Below are positions 46,566 through 57,752 of a stretch of 64,000 nucleotides of DNA, one piece after another. Below the pieces are notes generated by a model. It searched no databases and was not told where the DNA came from. It saw nothing but the letters and a program-made list of their open reading frames with translations. Position numbers and translations under genes: made by a program. The stretch covers positions 620,001 to 684,000 of the forward strand of contig JAYKXP010000023.1 of assembly GCA_037176845.1 (NCBI GenBank), in the 5' to 3' direction. How positions within the stretch are numbered: position 1 is the first letter of the stretch; each line of letters begins with the position of its first letter. The DNA is from Paramarasmius palmivorus (lineage: Eukaryota; Basidiomycota; Agaricomycetes; Agaricales; Marasmiaceae).

Positions 46566-47763
46566 TAGACACTAGTGGAGGGACATATAATCCTATAACA
46601 AAGGAACAGATAGGATTCTGTTCCAGGACTGTCCTAGGACATAGAAAATATGATATAGAACTACAAGGGCACAAAGCCTACCTTCCTCAGATATGAATCC
46701 AAAGTGTTTCGGTTTAGATCGGACTCCTAGCAAGTTCCGAGCGGAATAACTATGTCCTAGCACCGATATCCGAAACATACCATGTGGAACAGCACCTCTG
46801 CACGCCACTTCCTAGCAACCAAAAAGTAATATGACTTGTAGTCCTGCAAAATAATGTTGAATTCCGACCAATATATATCCAAACCTTCCTTTTCTGGTAG
46901 ATACTTACTTTATATGGACAGAATCCTCTCCTCGTTCTCATTTCTTGCATAGTTACTATTACTTTATCATGTCCACTTTCACTTATATGTAAAATATGTA
47001 CACTCGCGGGTATATAAGCAGCAGGGTTTTCCCTAGGAAGCCCTCAAGCAATTACCCCACTATATACGTAGCCCTAGTGCACCAATAGCAGAGTTCTTGT
47101 CTTCTATTGTTGACCATAGAGGCGACGTGTGCTTAGAAAATAACTTAGAAAATAAAACCTTGAAAAGCCCTTCTCTATATTGAACTAGAGTGGTGAAATT
47201 AAGAACTTTGAGATACCCATAGGACAGAGCTAGTTCATCTAGACTCTTTGGATAGGATTGATTGTTTCAGGACTAGTGTGGAGCCCCACTAGATCCCTTT
47301 TCACTTGGTGTGGAGCCCCACCAGTGATCGTTAAAGCTTAGTGTGGAGCCCTACTAGCTTATAGGTGGCCTGGTTGTTGTGCTAGTTCGACTAGTGTAAT
47401 CAGTGCCTTTGGTTGTCGTGCTAGTTTGACTAGTGTAACCATAGCCTTCATAGGAACAATAGGTCTTTACCCTCGTCAGGTTTGATAGGTTATTTTGCGT
47501 CATAGGAACGTATAGGAATAGTTTTAGATAGGTTTATAGGTTGGCTCACGTTGTCTTGATCATATCGAGACCATATTATCATATTACATTGTTTCATTCA
47601 TTGCTCGTACACTTCCCTTGTGTCCTAGTGATTTGTAGATGTTCAACTAGTGTGCTAGTTGATTTCTTGTGTCGATTGTACAGATCCTTTGACAACGTCG
47701 AACCCCACTCGCACAACTTGGCATATTATTTTGCTCGTTCACAAGCGTTTTATAAGCCTCACA
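46566..47763 (+). repeat. 3' LTR, 5'-truncated
   Basis: Matches the 5' LTR from about 32222 to its end at CTCACA. The first ~600 bp of the LTR are missing, and no polypurine tract with a TG start is visible at the left border. A block of about 580 bp (roughly 46880-47460) looks identical to the 5' LTR by eye, with scattered differences on both sides. Confidence 0.75.
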
Positions 47764-47799
47764 CCATTCCATGAGATAGTATGGTAAACTCTCTCTTGT

Positions 47800-48910
47800 C
47801 ATCTAGGATTGACCACAGACGCGAGTGTCGTGCATAGCACGCATACTGATACACGGTCATGTGTTCAACAGCTATATCGGGAAGTACCTTAAAACATTAT
47901 ATTCCCATGATCCGGAACGACCCAATGCTGCCGGGGTAGCCATAGTCTTAAATGAACAGTTGGTACACACTGAGCATCTCAAAACCTTCAACCTCATCCC
48001 AGGGTGAGCACTTTGCATAACTCTCCCTTGGCACGGGTTAGACACCTTAACAATACTAGTTGTATATGCTCCAAATGAATCTATGGCCCAAAACCAAGCA
48101 TTCTGGGAAGAATTAACAGCTATGTGGCTACAGCTCAAGCTCCCAGTCCCAGACATCATGCTTGGGGATTGCAACATAGTAGAAGACCCCTCAGACCAAT
48201 CAAATAATTGCTCTGACCACCAGGGAGCTGTGGACGCTTTGACCACATTTAAGTCCTTATTTGAGCTTCGGGATGGATGGCGCACCACATTCCCAAATAA
48301 CAGAGCATTCACACACCGACATATCAATGCACACGGCTCCCTTGACACCATGTCTAGGATCAATCGTATCTATGTAGCACAAGAATGGCTACCATTCACC
48401 CTTAAATGGGATATCATTGACCACTTAGGGGGCAGAACGGACCACCGCATGGTCATAACTTCACTCACAAAGCCTGAAATCCCCTACCAAGGACGGGGGA
48501 GATATACAGTCCAACCAAACTCAATCGAGAACTCCTTCTTCATTGACCAGATCATCGAGTCCACTCTCCCAGTCCAAGACGGACTCAATGCATTCAGAGC
48601 ACACCCTGAACGCCGAACATCTTCCCATAACCCTCAGGTAGTATGGAAGAAATAGAAAGACAGACTGATCATGAAGGAGCGAGCTTTTGCGAAGCTGAAT
48701 AACGGTATCCTGAACCGTCAGATTGCCAACAAACAAAAACAACGTGACGAGCTTCTAAACTCCTGCAGACACTCTCAACAGAAGGACGACGATGCCGCAA
48801 AGCTTCAAGAAGAGATTGATGATTTAACCCCACCTGTATGTCTCTGGTTAATACATGCATCTATGGTAGTACCAGTGGTACAGGATACATCAGCACTGGT
48901 AGATACCTGT
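47800..48910 (+). pseudogene. LINE (non-LTR retrotransposon) endonuclease fragment
   Basis: Peptides in order: AAGVAIVLNEQLV, ILVVYAPNES, MLGDCNIVEDPSDQ, LRDGWRTTFPNNRAFTH, SRINRIYVAQEW and GRTDHRMVITS. This is the exonuclease-endonuclease-phosphatase fold of Tad1/L1-like LINEs, which nicks target DNA. The usual SRLDRIY Asp is Asn here, and TGA near 48004 and TAG at 48653 break the frame. A lysine/glutamine-rich helix follows (48671-48840). The reverse transcriptase is absent, so the copy is truncated on both ends. Confidence 0.7.
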
Positions 48911-49050
48911 TAAGAAATCCTGGGCCAGCACCCCAACTGGTAGTTACCAGAGGCTCATAGTCCCCAAACTCAAGGCTCATGAAAGCTCACGGCAACATTC
49001 CAGATTTGGTGTTGACCTCCGGACTCCGGAAGCTGGCAACGGCGGAGAGG

Positions 49051-49153
49051 GACAGCCCCGGGAATTGAACCCTAAGCTAACAAAATTGTTACTTAATCAT
49101 CCAAGCTCTAGCTCAGACTTTCAGCGATATATCCACTGCACCATTGACCTGAT
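49051..49153 (-). tRNA. tRNA-like sequence, possibly SINE head
   Basis: The minus strand has an A-box-like CAATGGTGCAGTGG and a B-box GGTTCAATTCC about 80 nt apart, followed by CCCGGGGCTG. The spacing is too long for a tRNA without an intron and I cannot fold a clean anticodon arm. A pol III-derived SINE or tRNA relic next to the LINE fragment is likely. Confidence 0.35.
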
Positions 49154-49282
49154 ACTTTTTAGTAGTGTGTCTTCTACACAACCCCTTCTTACAAGATCTA
49201 AGTTCTAACATTCTGCCTGTGACCGTGACAACGCAGACGCTGAAATAGACGCTCTACCTACACAGAAATCACAAATAAACAC

Positions 49283-52200
49283 CTATGACCCAGAACCTGA
49301 AATGCATTGCAATGAATATTCTACCTCCTCAAATGCGGCATTGAACTGGGCTTGAAGCTCTTTCCCATGAGATGCTCCCTTTGACTTTCCAATAGCCTTT
49401 TGCCACCAAATGAGAGCCACCAGAAAGGCCACAATACCATTAGGACCAAGCACTCGTAAGCAGCTCCAGTCCCCCTCTTTACAGCAAACCATCGGCAAGG
49501 AACCCTTCTTTGGAACTCTCCAAGGTGGTTAGCAGGCTCCAAACCAGGCCGTGAACTGTTGTGCAAAGCGAGACAGGTCACCCTCGATCCCTGGGTACCA
49601 AACCGCATGTCTTCATTTGTACCATTGCTTGACTTCCTCTGGTCTGCTTGCTGTATTCAAGCCACCCCCTTAATAGCCTTGATCCTCCTCCAAACGTAGG
49701 TATAGGCAGAGCATTTGCATGAAACAATCTGGCATAGCTACCTCTTGAGCCATAGCAATGACATGTTGCACGTAGGCCAGAGCATCTGGAGAACAGGAGA
49801 TAGAGGTATCAATGTTCCCGTGCTTGACTCTCTTCCTGGATGCATCACCATCCGAAATGGCCTTCCTTTTGCTCCCTCTCGCACCTTAAGACATAGACGC
49901 AGACGCAGAGGATGCAGTGGGGGCGTGTGTAATGTGAGCTGTCGTGCTATTCCGCTTCTGCTTAGCAGGTGATGAGGAGGTGAACAAGGCGGAGGTTGAG
50001 ACGTTGCCAGTGGTATGAGTGGACTTCCTACTGGATTTCCGTGTAGAAACACTGGGCGTGACCTCTGGTTCTACTATGGCATGATTAATTCGCCTTTGCT
50101 TCCCAGTACGAGTTCCTGAAGCTGGGGTAGCATGCTCCATAGCCTTCATAGGTTCTGCCTTGGCAACATCCACATCCATTTCATAGCCATCCATCGTCGG
50201 AGGAATCCCTAAGTCGGCAGTAGCAATGGAGCCTTCAGGAGAAGGAGGATAGAGTGGAGAACTGACTCTGTTAGGAGTAGACGGTGGAATGGTGATAGGC
50301 GGTGAACCTGGAGGGGGCGAAGATGATAATGTGACGTTCTGGTCTCTTCGGGGCGGAGTGAGAGCACCAGATAACAATGGAGAAGGAGGGGGAGAAGTAA
50401 GGTCCAGTTGTCGCTGCGCAGGCTCAGCAATCAGCCCAGTAGAATCCAATGTCCCAGTTCGTGGATTGGAACGGTCATGCGAGGCTTCTTCTTTCTGCAG
50501 CAATTTGCTGCTGCCAGACGACAAGTTGAGCAGCGGTTGAATACAGTTGAACTTGGGTAGCTGATGTTCCACAGAGGACACGGTTTTGCTACCACTTCCT
50601 ACAGCTGGGTTGGTTGCTGCCACAACTCCACCAATAACCCCACTCTCAGAACCACCCGTGTCTCCTCCAGAGCTGGGCCTCTCTCTTGGAATGCCTGGGG
50701 TATCGAGATTGTCGAAATTGGCACGTCCCTCACCCAGTAAAATGGCCTCCAAGCACTGGTTCTTCTTAGGAAGAGCACAACTTTTGCACTCCTCTACGGC
50801 TGAAAGATCAAGGTATTAGCAGGTTGCTTATTGACGGTAGACCAGATACTCACTGAAGCATTTACGAAGGTAGGAGCCATAAAGAGGAATAAAGAAATTG
50901 CGGTAACCCTCCTGACAGGCTTCGCCAAAATTCAGTGCAGGAGAGCTAAGTGTTTCACCAGAATGGAACCTGGGCTCTAATTAATACGTCTCTCCCCCAT
51001 AACAAGTAAAACTACCCACGAAACGACGTTCAGTCGACCCATATCCACCGGTTCGGGACCTCCCACTGTGAGCGTACAATGCATTCCCGTGGCTTCAGTG
51101 ATACCATCCAAAATTGGTTGAACGAAGCTTGGCAGGCGAGCAATACAGCTAAAGTGGTCTTGTTAGCGAAGAAACAAATCGAGTGGTAGCAACCACGTAC
51201 TCCTGACGAGCTTGAGGCTCCGTTGAAAAACCCGCATCCAGGGAAGCCTTGTAATCTGCAACTCGCTTGTCCCAATCTTCCTGTACTGCGTCTTCCCATG
51301 GTTTCTTCTCCTCCGGCGATAGACGGTCGTAGACGTTCTTAATGACATCCTAACAGACTTGGACAAAGGCGTTCTGGCCTACTCCGGTCTCAGCAACATA
51401 TCCCATTGATCGACAGAATCAACGTACCTTTCTTGACAAACTTCCTTTTCTTAGCCCCTTTCCCTTTCTTTCCCTTTCTTTCATCTCCTTCCTCCTCGTT
51501 CTGGATTCCTTCACTAGCTCCAGCTCTCTTCTCCTGTTCCTCGCGTTCTCCATCCAAAGCTTCTGCAGCACTGTGATCTGCCTTCACCAAGTCTCCTGCC
51601 ACCGATACACCATTCAGCTGCACACCATCTGGCCCAGCTGCTCCCAACTCTTTCATCCTTTCCTCAAACAGCGCTTGCACCCTATCTGGGTTCCCCTTTG
51701 CCCAGAGATCATATCCGCGGGCTTTTCGTTTGGGCTCTGCAATGGTGGAACCTGTGAGTTTGGACATGAGTTTGGCGAACAAATTGTCCTTGCTCTTGAT
51801 GCCGAGGCTCTTATCATGGTGATACTTCATCCAACGGGAAACTTGCTGAGCGAGGCAGAGAGGTAAGATTCTAAAGCGTGTGACTCGCGTGACTGTGACT
51901 CACCGCACCGCGATAGACAATGACCCCTTTCAGCTTCTCGTGCTCTCGAACAACCGCCTCAAACTCCTCATCGCTTTGGCTGGGTCTGCGAAGGGGAAAC
52001 ATAGTCTCAGGATCTGGAGCCTCGTCGTTCACAGAGGCCAGATGCTCTGGGGTGGGTTCCTGGTCGTGCGGTAGACTGGGCGGATAGCGTTTGTTGTAAC
52101 GATGATTCAAGTTCGCCACAAAGTCCTTGACCCAACCTTCTTGCAATGCCACCGCGTAATCCGGCAGGTTAGTAGAGTATCAAAAAGAGGGGATTGGAAG

Positions 52201-52422
52201 CTCAGATCCCGACACAGATCTCGTTACCTTCCCTGAAAAATCGGAAAATCATCCACCCAAACTGGCCGACTGTTGGTTAGTACTGATCAACTGCCGCTCG
52301 CTCATCGCTCACCGGAATAACGCATTGCCAAATTCAGGGTCAACAAAACTACATGGTAACTACCGCACAATCTCAGGCGTGTAAGGTTCCTCAGGCTCCC
52401 AATTTCCCCTGTAAACTAACCC
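49283..52422 (-). pseudogene. Multicopy Agaricomycete family gene, copy P1, nonsense codons in the 3' part
   Basis: Minus strand. Exons give ALQEGWVKDFVANLNHRYN, VSRWMKYHHDKSLG, LTGSTIAEPKRKARGYDLW, a Lys-rich stretch, DVIKNVYDRLSPEEKKPW, CIARLPSFVQPILDGI, GGPEPVDMGRLNVVS, HSGETLSSPALNFGEA and FIPLYGSYLRKCF. A Ser/Pro/Thr-rich section follows, then a C-terminal block with SRPEEVKQW and PNGIVAFLVALIWW. This block order is a widespread repeated family in Agaricomycetes without known function. The C-terminal block corresponds to that of P2 and P3. In-frame stops at 49886-49888 (TAA), 49670-49672 (TAA), 49613-49615 (TGA) and 49529-49531 (TAA) break it. The N-terminus is not resolved. Confidence 0.55.
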
Positions 52423-52456
52423 TTTGAATGTTCATAATCACATACAATCCCTTGTA

Positions 52457-52810
52457 TCAACAAATAGGCCTCACCTTTTTATGTGTACAACTGGTCTGGG
52501 AGTCACAAATTCCATTCAGTCCAACGTTTGATTTTCTGCTGCCCTGTAAGATGGTCAGATCTTCTCCATCCTTTGGCTCCTCACTCACCAGCTTCAGATC
52601 TTTAGCTTCCGGTTTACCACTGCCTGAATCTATCTCCGCGCCATCCGATTGGATTTCGCGTGTCTGAGATTGCTCTCCTCTGCCACTCTTCCCGATAGGA
52701 AAGCGACGCCGGAATAGTGCCACCGTTCCATTCGTGTCTTCCCAGTGGATATTTGGCTTTATATCACCCAGATATTCAGCCAATTTGGCAATCACTGGTA
52801 GCCCATTCAT
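52457..52810 (-). CDS. Hypothetical protein exon
   Basis: Open frame MNGLPVIAKLAEYLGDIKPN, then WEDTNGTVALFRRRFP and an acidic, low-complexity tail. It may be an exon of a neighbouring or upstream gene; an ATGGCGTTGGTGCAAG with a GT donor lies at about 52890 on the same strand. Family unknown; start and end are uncertain. Confidence 0.3.
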   Translation of the reverse strand: MNGLPVIAKLAEYLGDIKPNIHWEDTNGTVALFRRRFPIGKSGRGEQSQTREIQSDGAEIDSGSGKPEAKDLKLVSEEPKDGEDLTILQGSRKSNVGLNGICDSQTSCTHKKVRPIC

Positions 52811-53058
52811 TTCTTCAGTATGGACGCACCGTTTGGAGTGGAGGAAAAGTTGGAAATTGGTAAGTACCTTGCACCAACGCCATGTTCACATCATTAACAT
52901 TGGAAATTACCAGTCGGTCCAGAATTCTAGGCAGAAAGCACCCTAAAAATTGCATCTGATAAGACCCATGTGCTCCTTAGTCAGGTACTTGCCGTTGGAA
53001 CTTTGTCCTCACCTCTCTTGTTCCTTTACCACCACCATGGAATCTCCTCTTCAGAAAT

Positions 53059-53570
53059 ATGCAGACTCATTTCACTGACATCGCTTGCCCTCCTTCCCCC
53101 ATTGATCGCCGCGAAGGGGCGTATTTGATCACTGGTATTTCCTTGCTAACATCATGTCTATTCTTTACTAATTTTTCGGCTTAATAGGACATCCTCAGGG
53201 CATGGAAAGACTGGCGTACATCGTGCCACAGTCTTTCAATTACATGGAACACCACCCCGAACGCGGTATGCCTCTCAATTCTTATATTTTAAGCCCTCAT
53301 AATCATTAACACTCATTAGGACAAACAATTGTGCGGACTACGGTCGAGGAATATGAAGGTATGGAGCCTGCAGTTAATCTAGGGTCACTAGTACTGACGT
53401 ACCCTGTCATAGGCTTGGTGGTCACCGTCACCACCAAGATTCAGAGGCTTCACCCTGAGGTTCATCGCCCTCAACGTTCAGGCTGTTCTGTCATTGCTAC
53501 AGTCCCTAACGGTGTGGTGATGCAGATTTCACCCACTCCCAATCGGGATGTGACCCAAAAGTTGGCATGA
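53059..53570 (+). CDS. Small hypothetical protein, four exons, 116 aa
   Basis: Exons 53059-53134, 53188-53265, 53320-53358 and 53413-53570 join in frame with GT..AG introns of 53-54 nt, from MQTHFTDIACPPSPIDRREG to RDVTQKLA and TGA. No family recognised. An earlier ATG at 53037 in a better context opens a 13-codon frame that overlaps the start, so a short upstream ORF or a different start is possible. Confidence 0.5.
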
Positions 53571-53962
53571 AGGTTCCACCATTCATCTTTGGAGGATTTG
53601 TCTGCAACTGGAACTGCAACTAATCTTGGAACTGCACAATCGACACCTAGATAGAGCCCAAGGTGTTTCTGTGGGAACTACGCCATTAATTAGCAGAAGT
53701 GAAGCGATCAAAGACATAAAAAAAACTCACGCTATCCTCGTTGACGATGCAGCGGTGTAGCTTGGAAACTTCCTCGTCCGTTCGTGGCGGGGGCAAGTAT
53801 GCTGGCCAAGACATGAAACACAGATAGGTAGACTATAGAACGCTCCATGTATTTATACCTGCAGAACTTTTCTCCGGCAGAGATCCAATCTTGCTCTCAC
53901 ATTGCTCCAAGAGGCAGCACAATCGTGTTCAGGGACCCCAATGTAGAAGAGACTGTAATCAA
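53571..53962. other. No supported gene
   Basis: Intergenic DNA between the small plus-strand gene and the minus-strand gene. Nothing recognisable. Confidence 0.35.
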
Positions 53963-54766
53963 CTACTCTGGTATGGGAATTACACCGTCTATCCAATCCT
54001 TGGTTGTGGCCTGTTGAAAATTTAACCGTCTCTCCTCGTAAGCCCTGATTAAATCGTCCTCCGGATCCAGCACACGAAGCTCCATGTCCTCCAGGCAGCT
54101 GATGATCCATTGTAGATGTTTGCAAAACATATTGGCACATTTGTAAAAATCAGTACCGCCATACGTGTTGAGAATGTGATCAGAAAATATAGATGCCCCT
54201 TGAAGCAAGTGAGTCAAAGCCTCAGTGGCTTGGTTTACTGGAGAAGCCGTGCAATGTGTACTTTCATGTCCGCGAACCTGTATGTATTGATGGTAAATGG
54301 TATCGAGCCAAGCACTGGGTCGACCTCCAGAGATTCGAATGAGAGAATGGTTGAGAACTTTGATTCGTGCCAAAGGGTCACTGGAATAGAGCTGTCAATG
54401 ATAAATGTCAGAGAAAAGGCATAGATTCTATGCAACTGGTCCTCAATAACGCCTGCCAAATCTTTCTGATCTTCATTCCACTGTTTGAGCCACTTCTTCC
54501 TCAGACGTTCGATACTGTATTTGGATGTTAGACTATATCACTAGTAGGAAGAGAACCACCAACAAATCGATATCTTCTTGCCTTTTAGCCTCGTCTCTTT
54601 GTTCTTGCGACTGGGATAGGATTTTATCTCGATTTCTGGACCGCCGAATCTGAATACAGGTCATGATAAGGGAACCTGTGACTCACTTGCGATAGTATCT
54701 TGCTGACTTCTCCCTATTGGCTTGCTTGAGAGCCTCTTTGGAGTTGTGTATCTTTGCCCGAGGCAT
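53963..54766 (-). CDS. Hypothetical protein of the MPR...ANREKSARYY family, multi-exon
   Basis: Start MPRAKIHNSKEALKQANREK at 54766. The first exon ends at 54687 and a second exon (about 54635-54560) reads NRDKILSQSQEQRDEAKR after a CAG acceptor. Later exons give ERLRKKWLKQWNEDQ, LARIKVLNHSLIRISGG, GGTDFYKCANMFCKHLQW and EDMELRVLDPEDDLIRAYEERRLNFQ, ending at TAG 53963. Short basic N-termini of this type followed by a helical domain form a multicopy family in Agaricomycetes; function unknown. Later intron borders are approximate. No clear nonsense codon was seen. Confidence 0.5.
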
Positions 54767-55779
54767 TCAGTCAGAAAGGAGAGGAGTCAAGGCGCGTTGC
54801 TAACTAGTGCTCATACAAGTTGAACATCATACCCAATAGCTTCAATTTTCTTACTTTTTGCCTAGCCTGCGAATTGACTCAAAATTATAGAATGATGTAC
54901 CGTTAGGCAATAGCATGCTTCATATGAAATATCTAACCGTTGACTGCCGTGGTTGTTGAATGGTTGTTGTACTGAGGTGTAGGTGCATGGCAGTCTCATC
55001 CCTTTCCGTCTCAGACAGCTCAGACGCTTGACACTCAATGTCTATCAGGAATACTGTAATAAATTCCCAATTTATCCTTCCATAGGGAAGACAACCTTGT
55101 CCTGAAACACTGGCTTGGAAGTTCAGAGAGACATGTAGGGGTCGAGAGATCAAAGAACGAGAATGCAGGGTGCCGAGGGACCGGAACAGATTCATATGTG
55201 GCAGTGCTTGATGAACCTTCCCTCTCTTAACCGTCACGATGCCCTTCACCGATATCGAACAAGTGGTCTCAAGCGGCCTGCAACTAATCCAGAAACGCTT
55301 GAATGTAGTCAGAAGAAGCAGGAAGAACGCCTTCAACATTTGTCTAGGCAACGATTTGCCATATGGTTGCCTGTCCGATCTTCGTCGTCACCGCCTATTT
55401 CCAAAGTAGATCAATTGAGAGAGGGAAAGAATCGAGCGTTTCAGCGGCGGCCGGAGGAGAGAGTATAAAACGATAGCTAGGGTTTTGGATGGAGCAAACA
55501 GACCAGGTGAGCGCACCCCACATCTTCTCACCGCGTTTGGGTGACCCAGCCCCAGGAACCCTGCTACGCTCCTTTCCTTGCTCTCTCATGGCGTTCGGCG
55601 CGTAAAAGACAACTACCACAGGAGTCTAACACAACGTCTTGGGGTACAGGACTGACTGAGACTATCCTACCACAGGAAGGTCTTTCAGTATGAGCTGGAA
55701 GGAAGCGTTTACGCGGCAGGGGCGGTTTCAAACCCATGGAACTGACGCTCATTCTCTTTCAGGTTCTTCCACGCACCAG
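54767..55779. other. Unassigned stretch
   Basis: Overlapping ORFs on both strands (54920-55351 minus, 55163-55468 plus) with no recognisable family. The plus frame has a Lys/Gln-rich part (SQKKQEERLQHLSRQRF). Neither is supported by introns or homology. Confidence 0.25.
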
Positions 55780-55935
55780 AGGCAGCCATACCTTTGCAAA
55801 GGTGGCCGACAGTTATCAGCACAGGATTTGCAAAGCTACACGATAAGCACCTTTGCAAATGTAGCTGATAACTGTCAGTCACATTTGCAAAAGTCGCCTC
55901 ATTTAAGTTGATAATAGCTTTTGCAAATGTTTAAT
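55780..55935. repeat. Palindromic TTTGCAAA repeat, copy 1
   Basis: TTTGCAAA or close variants recur five times. GACAGTTATCAGC (55808-55820) and GCTGATAACTGTC (55864-55876) form perfect 13-bp inverted arms. It begins after CACCAGAGGCAGC, a sequence shared with copy 2. Likely a small foldback or MITE-type element. Confidence 0.5.
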
Positions 55936-56096
55936 ATTAATCCCAGAACGTATATTATACAAACATGCCGAAAACAATCAGATATGCAAAAATGTAGACC
56001 AAGCAATTGACCAAGAGATATGAAGATGACAGTGGTATAAACAAGGATAATATAGACGATGAGAGAGCGATAACAATGAAAGAGGCGCAATATAAC

Positions 56097-57345
56097 CTAC
56101 TCAGAACGAGCTTTCTTCCGCACAGGATGCTCTTCACTCTTCCTCAATTCCTCCATGACCCAGCAGACATCAGCAAAGAGTGCTTGCCATGAGCTGTCAG
56201 CTTCACGGACAGAAGCCTTGCTGTCCTTGATGAGCCACCAACGAAGGCATGCCATAATGCTGAGAAGTCCATTCTGACCAGGACAACGTAGAGCTCCCCA
56301 GTCACCTTCTCCACTCCTTTCCCAGTGTCCATCAGCGCTTCTGGTACGCCAACCTGGCATCATACTGTTCCACCAAAGGACAACACGTTGACCAAAACCG
56401 CTCACCTCCACGTCAGGAGGTAAACCAGTGAATTTCCGGGCGCGTTTTGTCCAAAATAGAACTGCATCAGGTCGGGCTTCCGTAGGCAATGTTTGGCATG
56501 TGTTGACAAAGCCATATCCCCGTTCAAGCTCTTCCCAGATACCGACACTCTGCACCCATTCAGGACTAGAGACACCTGACAATAAGAAGGTCTTCATCTG
56601 ACACATCCATTCAGGCAAGGATGCACTTGAAGCAGTAGAAGCGGCATCTGAAGCCCGGGCCAAGGAGCGGGCGGAGGAGCGAGGTCGAGAGGACTTTATG
56701 GATGATGACGGTGGTAGAGTTGGACATGATGAATTGTCTTGCGATGGTGCTGGTGGTGATGACGAAGGTCCTGAAGCCTGAGTTTGGGAATTGTCTTTAG
56801 CTGGGCTTGGTGGAGCACTCTGCATATCAACATTGATATTCGCAGAGGTTACAGTATTGGACTGTTGCCCTGACCCCCGCACAACTGCACGAGCGGTAGA
56901 AGTTGCACCGCCTGTACTACGTGCTGTAGCATAGAAATCGGCATCCCCTGTGGTGCTGATAAGTGCTGAGGCACTGGCCTGAGCAGTGCCGGTGCTGGTT
57001 GTGGTAACTCTTGCTCCAGCCTCTGCATCTGGGGTGGTTGTCATGGCAGGCATCTGGGAACTTGGAGGAGTGGCATAAACCGTGATAGGGTGTGGAGTGA
57101 GCGGGTGTGGAGTGAGTGGGTGACTGTCTTCAGCTACTGTTGCGCAACGCTGTCGTTTGGGCTTTGGGTGAAGTGGTTCATCCTCCTCTTCATCATCCTG
57201 ACCCTTGCCATCATCCTTCTTCCTCTTTCCTTTGCCCTGCACCTTGCCCTTGCCCTTGCCCTTCCCCTTCTTCGACTTCGGCGGAGGAAGTTCTTCATCC
57301 TCCTCTTCACTATCATCAACATCCATGTCGTCAAGAAAACGTTGC
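56097..57345 (-). pseudogene. Multicopy family gene, copy P2: 5'-truncated C-terminal half
   Basis: An open frame of about 410 codons on the minus strand corresponds to the C-terminal half of P3. Shared segments are AAK(Q/K)RF(L/I)DD, SEEE(D/E)EELP, a Lys-rich run, TTPDAEAGAR, ASASALIST, GSGQQ, PDAVLFWTKRARK, WWNSMMPGWRTR, NGLL and LRWW. It has no upstream exons: homology stops at about 57345, where repeat copy 2 begins. No stop codon occurs within it, so truncation is the only visible defect. Confidence 0.65.
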
Positions 57346-57580
57346 TTGGCAGCACACCAGAGGCAGCTACACTTTAACTATTGTGACCGACAGTTATCAC
57401 CACGGGATTTGCAAATCTACGGGATAACTCCTTTTGCAAAAGTGGCGGATAACTCGTCAACATTTGCTAAAGTTGGCCTTCTAAAAGTCTTAAATGTAGC
57501 TTTTGCAAATGTTAATGCCTCACTTTTACAAAGATAAATTCAACTTGGACAAACATTTTACTTTTGCAAAAGCATTCTAA
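57346..57580. repeat. Palindromic TTTGCAAA repeat, copy 2
   Basis: Shares CACCAGAGGCAGC, GACCGACAGTTATCA and several TTTGCAAA or TTTTGCAAA motifs with copy 1 at 55780-55935. The two copies flank truncated gene P2. Confidence 0.5.
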
Positions 57581-57752
57581 GAGATGCTAGCATTGTTCCG
57601 TTATACTAATATTACAAAAGCCTCAAGTAATCTATATACCCACGATGTAGATGAGGACTAGACCAAGATGGAAATGATGCATGTACAGACAAGAATGGAG
57701 TGCGAGCAGCGACAAAAACATGATATAGATGCAGAATGAAGCGGAGGGATGG

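Larger units (their letters stand above)
31615..47763 (+). mobile_element. Ty3/gypsy LTR retrotransposon with nested DNA transposon and antisense gene
   Basis: Order: 5' LTR, primer site, gag, protease, reverse transcriptase, RNase H, integrase, antisense gene, 3' LTR. This is the Ty3/gypsy order (integrase last). The total is about 16.1 kb, of which 3.8 kb is a nested DNA transposon. pol carries several stop codons and frame changes, so the copy cannot be autonomous. The 3' LTR lacks about 600 bp at its 5' end, and I found no 5-bp target duplication at the outer ends. No chromodomain is visible after the integrase. Confidence 0.85.

Noticed and set aside
49738..50052. ORF within P1
   Set aside because: Shadow frame of the Ser/Pro-rich P1 exon.
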